A stretch of 18,726 nucleotides of DNA. Origin: CAWEZN01 sp964498015. GTDB lineage: Bacteria; Zixibacteria; MSB-5A5; GN15; PGXB01. Below the pieces are notes generated by a model, which was not told the DNA's origin, did not search any database, and saw only the letters and a program-made list of their open reading frames with translations. Below are positions 1 through 5,376 of the stretch, piece after piece. A program made the position numbers and the translations under genes. The stretch covers positions 1 through 18,726 of the forward strand of contig CAZCFT010000047.1 of NCBI GenBank assembly GCA_964498015.1, given 5' to 3'. The stretch's first letter is position 1. Each line of letters opens with the position of its first letter.

Positions 1-566
1 ACTGTCCGTCCATTGCCAATCCCGACCAGACGGACGCAGATGGTGATGGCGTTGGTGATGCATGCGACAACTGTCCCACTATTGCGAATCCTTTGCAAGC
101 AGATGGTGATGCCGATGGTGTGGGCGATATTTGCGACAACTGTCTTGCAGTTGCCAACGCTGATCAACTTGATGCCGATAATGATGGCAAAGGCGATTTA
201 TGTGATAACTGCCCGGCCATAGCCAATCCGGATCAGGTTGATGAGGACGGCGACGGAAAAGGAAATCTCTGCGACAATTGCCCAGCAGTTTCGAATGCGG
301 GTCAGGAAGATGCCGATCTTGATGGAATTGGCGATGCCTGTGATGCAATTTGCTGCAATGCAATTCGTGCTGGCGACGCCAATGATAATGGTACTGTGAA
401 CGCGTTGGATATTACGCTCTTGATAAATTATTTGTACAAACATGGGGCGCCGCCTCCCTGTTATTCGCAGGGTGACCCCAACGCCAGCGGGGTAATTAAT
501 GCTTTGGATGTCACCTATTTGATTAACTTGCTTTACAAGCAGGGCCCCGCGCCCAATTGCCCATAG
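1..566 (+). CDS. Thrombospondin type 3 repeat protein with C-terminal dockerin, 5' truncated
   Basis: The reading frame is open at the left edge (first full codon at base 3), so only the C-terminus is seen; the internal ATG at 93 is not the start. Bases 3-347 encode five 23-residue repeats of the type CP-IANPDQ-DADGDG-GDACDN, the calcium-binding thrombospondin type 3 pattern with one pair of Cys per repeat. After a short CC linker come two dockerin type I-like segments: GDANDNGTVNALDITLLINY (from about 369) and GDPNASGVINALDVTYLINL (from about 471). Both fit D-x-N-x-x-G-x-x-N-x-x-D. Such proteins are exported and stabilised by calcium. The dockerin pair closely resembles that of the protease at the other end of the window, so it may be a shared attachment or sorting module. 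The N-terminal domains and specific function are outside the window and unknown. Confidence 0.9.
   Translation, partial: CPSIANPDQTDADGDGVGDACDNCPTIANPLQADGDADGVGDICDNCLAVANADQLDADNDGKGDLCDNCPAIANPDQVDEDGDGKGNLCDNCPAVSNAGQEDADLDGIGDACDAICCNAIRAGDANDNGTVNALDITLLINYLYKHGAPPPCYSQGDPNASGVINALDVTYLINLLYKQGPAPNCP
3..347 (+). repeat. Five tandem 69-bp coding repeats (TSP3 calcium-binding repeats)
   Basis: Repeat units start at Cys codons at 3, 72, 141, 210 and 279, an exact 69-base period with no indels. Each unit encodes C-P-x-I/V-A/S-N, then an Asp-rich calcium loop, then a second Cys. Protein identity is well kept while DNA has drifted, so this is an old array under selection, not a recent amplification. 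Confidence 0.9.
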
Positions 567-594
567 GCAATTTTTGGTTTTCTCATTTGTGTGG

Positions 595-637
595 CGCCCT
601 CAAAAATCCCTTTCCGCAAAGAGGGATTTTGGGGGTG
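595..637. repeat. Long imperfect hairpin downstream of the TSP3/dockerin gene, possible terminator
   Basis: The arms 595-613 and 620-637 pair almost completely with a few G-T wobbles and one bulged A at 602; the loop is about 6 nt. The inner stem is AAAATCCCT / AGGGATTTT and the outer arms are CGCCCTC / GGGGGTG. It sits 28 bases after the stop codon, so it may end transcription, although no clear T-run follows. The left flank GTGTGGCGCCCTCA (589-602) recurs exactly at 15647-15660 with a different inner stem. Confidence 0.7.
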
Positions 638-652
638 CTTTCATTTCCGTAG

Positions 653-672
653 TGACACGGCGCGCCGTGTCA
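653..672. repeat. Perfect 20-bp palindrome, copy 1 of a dispersed repeat
   Basis: TGACACGGCGCGCCGTGTCA is a perfect inverted repeat. With its left flank GTAG, it recurs with a single change (C to T near the centre) at 15519-15538 on the other side of the operon. It is followed by a second hairpin at 679-697, and the pair together is bounded by the roughly inverted ends GTAGTGACACGGC (649-661) and GCCGTGCAACTAC. Confidence 0.8.
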
Positions 673-678
673 ATAATA

Positions 679-697
679 TGCACGGCAACGCCGTGCA
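679..697. repeat. Short hairpin TGCACGGC-AAC-GCCGTGCA
   Basis: An 8-bp perfect stem with a 3-nt loop. The CACGGC/GCCGTG arms are the same core as in the neighbouring palindrome at 653-672, so the two probably form one bipartite element of about 55 bases (649-704). Confidence 0.65.
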
Positions 698-804
698 ACT
701 ACCACTGGCCGCGCGGCGTTCGCAAGTCTATCCAACCCCATGACGCTCCCAGCGGGCCGTTTCGTGAATGCCCCTTCATCCAGTCCAGTGTTTCAAGGCG
801 CCGT

Positions 805-825
805 AAGTCCGCCACAGGCGGATTT
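805..825. repeat. Hairpin AAGTCCGCC-ACA-GGCGGATTT
   Basis: A 9-bp stem with one G-T wobble and a 3-nt loop, in the gene-free stretch upstream of nuoA. It has the look of a REP-type intergenic palindrome. No function can be assigned from this copy alone. Confidence 0.6.
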
Positions 826-850
826 CCCGACGGAATTTTTATTCCAAGTT

Positions 851-895
851 GCGCTGGGTCTTAGCTCCCGATTTATCGGGGGCGTGACCCAGCGC
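851..895. repeat. 45-base two-tier hairpin
   Basis: The outer stem GCGCTGGGTC (851-860) pairs perfectly with GACCCAGCGC (886-895). The inner stem GCTCCCGAT (864-872) pairs with ATCGGGGGC (875-883) with one wobble and a 2-nt turn. An internal loop of 3 and 2 nt separates the two tiers. It is the most stable-looking structure in the gap and lies about 100 bases before the nuo promoter. Confidence 0.75.
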
Positions 896-916
896 CAAAC
901 CCATCCTCCCCCCTAC

Positions 917-937
917 CCCTCTCCCACTGGGAGAGGG
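917..937. repeat. Hairpin CCCTCTCCC-ACT-GGGAGAGGG
   Basis: A perfect 9-bp stem with a 3-nt loop, followed by ATTGGGTGAGGG. The same wording, CCCTCTCCC then GGGAGAGGG then GGGTGAGGG, is from memory a very common dispersed intergenic repeat in many unrelated bacterial genomes. It lies about 55 bases upstream of the nuo -35 box. Confidence 0.65.
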
Positions 938-992
938 ATTGGGTGAGGGATTAACCCCGCTATCTCTTTGTTAATCTTTTCACAAATAACTG

Positions 993-1021
993 TTGACTTG
1001 GCTTTTTCTAAATTCTATAAT
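993..1021 (+). promoter_or_regulatory. Sigma70-type promoter of the nuo operon
   Basis: TTGACT (993-998) and TATAAT (1016-1021) are separated by exactly 17 bases: a 5/6 match for -35 and a full match for -10. Transcription should start near 1028, about 20 bases before the nuoA ATG at 1048. The surrounding sequence is AT-rich, in contrast to the GC-rich palindromes upstream. No other promoter of this quality is seen inside the operon. Confidence 0.75.
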
Positions 1022-1023
1022 TG

Positions 1024-1044
1024 GCAATTAAAGTATTAAATTGC
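1024..1044. promoter_or_regulatory. Inverted repeat at the predicted nuo transcription start
   Basis: GCAATT (1024-1029) and AATTGC (1039-1044) form a 6-bp inverted repeat with a 9-base spacer, covering the predicted start site and short leader, just before the nuoA ATG. It could be an operator for a dimeric regulator or a small leader hairpin. The assignment is speculative because 6-bp arms in AT-rich DNA occur by chance. Confidence 0.3.
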
Positions 1045-1047
1045 ATT

Positions 1048-1404
1048 ATGTTTGAGACATTTTTTCCAATCGCCGTCCTCGTTTTTCTGGCCACGCTGAT
1101 TGCCGTCGCAATGGCGGTTATCTCCGTAATTTTCGGCAGACGAACCCGCGGAGGCGCCAAAGGCGAACCCTACGAAAGCGGCATGGCGCCAATCGGCGAC
1201 ACCAAAGGACGGGTGCCGGTCAAATTCTATTTAATAGCTATCTTATTCATAATCTTTGACATAGAAGTGGTCTTCCTATACCCCTGGGCAGTTATTTACA
1301 AACAATTGGGCATGTTTGGGTTTGTCGAAATGCTGGTATTTATCGTAATCCTGTTAGTCGGATACTTCTACATTCTCGGAAAAGGAGCGCTAAAATGGGA
1401 TTAG
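1048..1404 (+). CDS. nuoA: NADH-quinone oxidoreductase subunit A
   Basis: Small membrane subunit (118 aa) of complex I at the junction between the hydrophilic arm and the membrane arm, next to the quinone cavity. Three transmembrane helices are visible (about residues 5-29, 60-82 and 90-111). The family loop GEPYESGM-P lies after helix 1 and the acidic motif FDIEVVFLYPWA (D71, E73) in helix 2. An in-frame TTG at 1021 is ruled out because it overlaps the -10 box; ATG at 1048 gives MFETFFPIAV, normal for the family. There is no obvious Shine-Dalgarno in the short leader, so translation may start from a near-leaderless mRNA. The last 10 bases overlap nuoB. Confidence 0.93.
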   Translation: MFETFFPIAVLVFLATLIAVAMAVISVIFGRRTRGGAKGEPYESGMAPIGDTKGRVPVKFYLIAILFIIFDIEVVFLYPWAVIYKQLGMFGFVEMLVFIVILLVGYFYILGKGALKWD

Positions 1405-1898
1405 AAGAAAAAATACCGGATTCAATAATTCTTACCAGCATGGATAAGATGGTCAACTGGGCCCGAAAACGTTCCATGTGGCCTTTCGGGTTCGGTCTGG
1501 CCTGCTGTGCTATAGAAATGATGTCCACTTTTGCCTCGCACTTCGATTTAGCCAGGTTTGGGATGGAGGTCATGCGTCCCTCGCCGCGTCAGGCCGATTT
1601 GATGATTGTCGCCGGGCGCGTCTCCGCCAAAATGGCGCCGGTCGTGAAACGCCTTTACGACCAGATGCCAAATCCCAAATGGGTAATCTCGATGGGCGCC
1701 TGCGCCTCATGCGGAGGGATCTTTAATAACTACGCCATTATTCAGGGAGTGGATAAAATCATCCCTGTTGATATATATGTCCCCGGCTGTCCGCCGCGGC
1801 CCGAACAGCTGATTGAAGGAATCATGAAATTATTTGAAAAGATTCAGAAAGAATCGCTGTCGCCAAAGAAAGAGGCAGCGAACAAATTGACCGCTTAG
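1395..1898 (+). CDS. nuoB: NADH-quinone oxidoreductase subunit B
   Basis: This subunit (167 aa) holds cluster N2, the last 4Fe-4S centre, which passes electrons to quinone. All four ligands are present: the adjacent pair C37 and C38 in GLACCAIEMM, C103 in MGACASCGG, and C132 in VPGCPPRPE. It belongs to the connecting module with NuoC, NuoD and NuoI. The start overlaps the end of nuoA and is preceded by AAAGGAG at 1381-1387, a good ribosome site 7 bases upstream. The length and the loop RPSPRQADLMIVAG are typical of the family. The C-terminal tail of about 20 residues is Lys/Glu-rich and not conserved in kind. Confidence 0.97.
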   Translation: MGLEEKIPDSIILTSMDKMVNWARKRSMWPFGFGLACCAIEMMSTFASHFDLARFGMEVMRPSPRQADLMIVAGRVSAKMAPVVKRLYDQMPNPKWVISMGACASCGGIFNNYAIIQGVDKIIPVDIYVPGCPPRPEQLIEGIMKLFEKIQKESLSPKKEAANKLTA

Positions 1899-1921
1899 GC
1901 ATTTGAAATTTGCCGACATCT

Positions 1922-2437
1922 ATGGAAGAGAAAATTAGAGAATTTCTTAAGGCCAGATTCCCCGATGCGATTATCCGCGAGGATAATTTCCGTGGCCAGC
2001 AGTCGATTTATATTCGCAAGGAATTCCTATTTGATATATGCAAAGCCTTATTTGACGACAAAGAATTGGATTTCATTTTTCTGGCCGATATCTGCTCTCT
2101 CGACTGGCTTGGTCAGCCTGATGAATCCGATGGTCGCTTCGAAGTCATTTACAATCTTTATTCCTTCAAGCACAAATATCGCCTGCTTCTGAAGGTCAAA
2201 CTTTCCGGTGTTGACCCTAAGATTGATTCCCTAACCTCCATCTGGCAAACCGCCAACTGGCTGGAACGGGAAGTTTTTGATCTGATGGGAATTATTTTTG
2301 TCGGCCATCCTGATCTAAGAAAGATTGTCACCGCCGATGATCTTGATGGGCATCCACTGCGGAAGGATTTCCCACTCACTTATGAAGTTCCCCAATTCTC
2401 GTTCAATAAGGACGAGCCGCCTGAGGTGATTCTGTGA
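1922..2437 (+). CDS. nuoC: NADH-quinone oxidoreductase subunit C
   Basis: The 30-kDa subunit (171 aa from ATG 1922) of the hydrophilic connecting module, which packs against NuoD. The family signature ERE-FDLMGI-F-GHPDLR is followed by DGHPLRKDFPL near the C-terminus. A TTG in frame at 1910 would add four residues (MPTS); neither start has a strong ribosome site, and ATG is preferred. It is a stand-alone gene, not fused to nuoD as in Escherichia coli. Its TGA overlaps the nuoD GTG by four bases (GTGA), which suggests coupled translation. Confidence 0.95.
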   Translation: MEEKIREFLKARFPDAIIREDNFRGQQSIYIRKEFLFDICKALFDDKELDFIFLADICSLDWLGQPDESDGRFEVIYNLYSFKHKYRLLLKVKLSGVDPKIDSLTSIWQTANWLEREVFDLMGIIFVGHPDLRKIVTADDLDGHPLRKDFPLTYEVPQFSFNKDEPPEVIL

Positions 2438-3618
2438 CCGAGACCTCCACTCGCAGAAAGACCATGAATCTCAACATGGGGCCCCAGCATCCGGCCACTC
2501 ACGGCGTGCTGAGAGTCGAGCTTGAACTCGATGGCGAGGTAATTGTCAAGGCGACCCCTCATATCGGATACCTTCATACCGGCATCGAGAAAACCGCAGA
2601 ATCAAAGTTGTACTATAAGGTCATCCCGATGACTGATCGGATGGACTATCTCGCCCCGATGTCCAACAATCTGGGTTTTGTTCTCGCGGTGGAAAAACTG
2701 CTCGAATTGGAAATGCCCGAAAAGGTCATTTATACCAGGGTTCTATTGGCGGAATTGACCAGAATCGCCTCGCATCTTGTCTGGGTCGGCACGCACGCCC
2801 TTGATCTTGGCGCCATGTCAATGCTCTTATACGCCTTCCGTGAGCGCGAAATGATTATTGATATTTATGAAGCCGTCTCCGGTCAAAGAATGATGTCAAC
2901 ATACTTCCGCATCGGCGGTTTGGCCTATGATCTCCCGGATGATTTTGATGCCAAAGTCAGGAATATTCTGAAAGCCATACCGGAAAAGTTAAAAGACTAC
3001 GAGAGACTTCTCAACGATAATAAAATATTTCGGAAGCGTACCATTGCAGTCGGAACCATTTCCGCCGAGGATGCCATAAATTGCGGCCTCACCGGCCCCA
3101 ATCTGCGCGGCTCGGGCGTCAATTATGATGTTCGCAAAGCGAACCCGTATTGCGGCTACGACAAATTCGAGTTTGATGTACCTCTCGGCAAGAATTCTGA
3201 TGTTTATGACAGGTATCTAATCCGGATGGAAGAGATGAAGCAATCATTAAAAATAGTCCGGCAGGCCCTTGATGGTCTTCCTTCAGGTCCGTACAGAGTT
3301 CACGCCCCCGGCATAGCGCTTCCGCCCAAAGAAGATGTACTTTCCAAAATGGAGTCTCTGATATTCCATTTCAAATTGATTACCGATGGTTTCAAACCGC
3401 CGAAAGGGGCCGTCTATCAGGCAATTGAGGCGCCCAAAGGCGAGCTGGGATACTATATTTCCTCCGACGGAACCAACAAACCGCACCGCATGCGGGTCAG
3501 ACCGCCTTCTTTTGTGAATCTCTCCGCATTGCCAAAAATGATCGAAGGCCGCCTTGTGGCCGATGTCATCGCCGCTATCGGCTCCATCGATATTGTACTG
3601 GGAGAGGTTGACCGATGA
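2434..3618 (+). CDS. nuoD: NADH-quinone oxidoreductase subunit D
   Basis: The 49-kDa subunit (394 aa), which forms the quinone-binding pocket with NuoB. It is related to the large subunit of NiFe hydrogenases. The motif MGPQHPATHGVLR carries H23, and DRMDYLAPMSNN carries Y72. By alignment of spacing (49 residues) these match the quinone-head contacts His38 and Tyr87 of Thermus Nqo4. The C-terminus GSIDIVLGEVDR is canonical. The start is GTG inside the nuoC stop, with GAGGTG just upstream; an ATG at 2464 (M11) is a possible alternative. It ends in an ATGA overlap with nuoE. Confidence 0.96.
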   Translation: MTETSTRRKTMNLNMGPQHPATHGVLRVELELDGEVIVKATPHIGYLHTGIEKTAESKLYYKVIPMTDRMDYLAPMSNNLGFVLAVEKLLELEMPEKVIYTRVLLAELTRIASHLVWVGTHALDLGAMSMLLYAFREREMIIDIYEAVSGQRMMSTYFRIGGLAYDLPDDFDAKVRNILKAIPEKLKDYERLLNDNKIFRKRTIAVGTISAEDAINCGLTGPNLRGSGVNYDVRKANPYCGYDKFEFDVPLGKNSDVYDRYLIRMEEMKQSLKIVRQALDGLPSGPYRVHAPGIALPPKEDVLSKMESLIFHFKLITDGFKPPKGAVYQAIEAPKGELGYYISSDGTNKPHRMRVRPPSFVNLSALPKMIEGRLVADVIAAIGSIDIVLGEVDR

Positions 3619-4091
3619 TTCTTACTCCCGCATCAATCGCTGAAATCAAGTCAAGAATGATGAAATACCCTCACCGCAAATCCGTGATTCTGCCGGCTCT
3701 AACTGTCGCTTATAGGCAGGTCGGCCATTTAAATAGTGATATATATAAAGAGATTTCTGATATCATTAATATCCCGATGCTCGAAATCGCCGAAGCCGCC
3801 AGCTTTTATACCATGTTTCCCAAAGAACCGGTCGGCAAATACCTGATTCAGGTCTGCCATAATATCAGCTGTGCCCTTCTTGGCGCAGATAGTTTAATAG
3901 AGTATCTCGAAGATAAGCTGGCCATTAAGAAAGGCGAAACGACGCCGGATAATTTGTTTACTCTGATTTCCGTCGAATGTCTCGGCGGTTGCGCCTCCGC
4001 TCCGATGATGCAGATAAATGATAAGTACTACGAATTCCTGACCCGCGAGAAAGTTGATAATATTCTCCAGGAATTAAGAAAACAGGGTTGA
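3615..4091 (+). CDS. nuoE: NADH-quinone oxidoreductase subunit E
   Basis: The 24-kDa thioredoxin-fold subunit (158 aa) of the NADH dehydrogenase module, binding the 2Fe-2S centre N1a. The ligands are C81 and C86 (VCHNISC) and C122 and C126 (ECLGGCASAP). The N-terminal helical region is the usual NuoE extension. ATG overlaps the nuoD TGA, and GGAGAGG at 3601-3607 is a strong ribosome site. With NuoF and NuoG, its presence shows that this complex takes electrons from NADH and is not a 11-subunit type lacking E, F and G. Confidence 0.96.
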   Translation: MILTPASIAEIKSRMMKYPHRKSVILPALTVAYRQVGHLNSDIYKEISDIINIPMLEIAEAASFYTMFPKEPVGKYLIQVCHNISCALLGADSLIEYLEDKLAIKKGETTPDNLFTLISVECLGGCASAPMMQINDKYYEFLTREKVDNILQELRKQG

Positions 4092-4092
4092 G

Positions 4093-5376
4093 ATGGAAAA
4101 GAGAATCTTGTTTAAATATATCGACGACCCCAATCAGATCAAGATAGATACTTATATCGCTCATGGCGGCTATAAAGCTTGGGAAAAAGTAATTAGAAGC
4201 ATACCGCCGGCACAGGTGATTGATGAAGTTAAACGTTCCGGCCTGCGCGGTCGGGGCGGAGCTGGATTCCCCGCCGGCTTAAAATGGAGTTTCGTTCCCA
4301 AGGACAGCCCCAAGCCGCGATATTTAATTTGTAACGGCGACGAATCCGAGCCGGGCACATGCAAGGATAGAGTCCTCATGGAGCATGACCCGCATGGCAT
4401 AATCGAAGGCATGGCCATTGCCGCCTATGCCATCGGAAGTCATCGCGCCTTCATTTATATCCGGGGCGAATTTGTTTATCCGGCGAATACAATGAAACAA
4501 GCCATCCGCGAAGCATACGATAAGAAGATGCTTGGGAAAAATATTTTCGGTTCCGGGTACGATCTGGAAATGGTTGTCCATACCGGCGGCGGCGCATATA
4601 TTTGCGGCGAGGAGACAGCGCTCCTTAATTCGCTTGAAGGCAAGAGGGGTATGTCGCGCATTCGGCCTCCATTCCCCGCAATCGAGGGACTCTATGCCTG
4701 CCCAACGGTCGTAAATAATGTCGAGACCCTGGCCGTAGCGCCTCATATCATAAACAACGGCGCCGACTGGTACAGTTCGATGGGCGCCGAGAAGTCCAAA
4801 GGGACGAAGATTTTCTCCCTTTCCGGTCATATCAAAAATCCCGGCAATTACGAACTGGAGATGGGAACGCCGCTTTCGGTATTAATAAACGACATCGGCG
4901 GCGGGATGCTCGATGGCTATAAATTAAAAGCCATTATTCCGGGCGGTTCGTCTACGCCATTTCTGCTTCCGGAACAGATCAATACTCCGCTTGATTACGA
5001 ATCAATTGCCGCCGCCGGTTCGATGCTTGGCTCAGGCGCAGTCATCGTCATCGGCGACAAAACCTGTATGGTTTGGGTCATTGACCGCCTGATACATTTT
5101 TATAAGCATGAATCCTGCGGCTTATGTACGCCATGCCGAGAAGGGACCGGCTGGCTCGAGCAATTGATATCTCGAATCGAACGCGGCGAGGGGAAACCGG
5201 GCGACCTTGAAAAAATTGATTCGATCTGTGTCAATATCCTTGGTCGTACTGTCTGCCCTCTTGGCGACGCCGCCGTAATGCCGATACAGTCAGCCCTGAA
5301 ACTCTTCCGTGATGAGTTCCAGTATCATATCGACCATAAAAAATGCCTTGTGAAATCGGAGTTTGAATTCAAGTAA
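4093..5376 (+). CDS. nuoF: NADH-quinone oxidoreductase subunit F, NADH- and FMN-binding
   Basis: The 51-kDa catalytic subunit (427 aa) that oxidises NADH via FMN and passes electrons to cluster N3. The glycine-rich GRGGAGFPAGLKW (residues 53-65) and CNGDESEPGTCKDR (80-93) build the FMN/NADH site, and YICGEETALLNSLEG follows (169-183). The 4Fe-4S ligands are C342, C345 and C348 (ESCGLCTPCREGT) and C388 (TVCPLGDAA). The gene begins one base after nuoE, and its stop shares an A with the nuoG ATG (TAATG). Length and all motifs are normal. Confidence 0.97.
   Translation: MEKRILFKYIDDPNQIKIDTYIAHGGYKAWEKVIRSIPPAQVIDEVKRSGLRGRGGAGFPAGLKWSFVPKDSPKPRYLICNGDESEPGTCKDRVLMEHDPHGIIEGMAIAAYAIGSHRAFIYIRGEFVYPANTMKQAIREAYDKKMLGKNIFGSGYDLEMVVHTGGGAYICGEETALLNSLEGKRGMSRIRPPFPAIEGLYACPTVVNNVETLAVAPHIINNGADWYSSMGAEKSKGTKIFSLSGHIKNPGNYELEMGTPLSVLINDIGGGMLDGYKLKAIIPGGSSTPFLLPEQINTPLDYESIAAAGSMLGSGAVIVIGDKTCMVWVIDRLIHFYKHESCGLCTPCREGTGWLEQLISRIERGEGKPGDLEKIDSICVNILGRTVCPLGDAAVMPIQSALKLFRDEFQYHIDHKKCLVKSEFEFK

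Noticed and set aside
93..95. ATG at 93 as the start of the TSP3/dockerin protein
   Set aside because: The repeat array and the reading frame continue upstream to the window edge in exact 69-base period, so the gene is truncated by the window.
3..347. The regular 69-base repeats as a CRISPR array or non-coding satellite
   Set aside because: The units are continuous without spacers and encode a well-known calcium-binding protein repeat in one frame.
366..566. Cellulosome component
   Set aside because: The dockerin-like pairs are present, but there is no carbohydrate-active domain or cohesin in the window.
574..946. Short open frames (574-864 and 740-946) between the TSP3 gene and nuoA
   Set aside because: They run through several palindromes, have no ribosome sites and give Arg/Pro/Ser-rich sequences without domain features.
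1021..1047. TTG at 1021 as the nuoA start
   Set aside because: It overlaps the -10 box TATAAT (1016-1021), so it would lie upstream of the transcription start; ATG 1048 gives the normal family N-terminus.
4324..4830. Antisense open frame of 168 codons over nuoF
   Set aside because: It is a mirror of a highly conserved gene with no ribosome site or recognisable motif.
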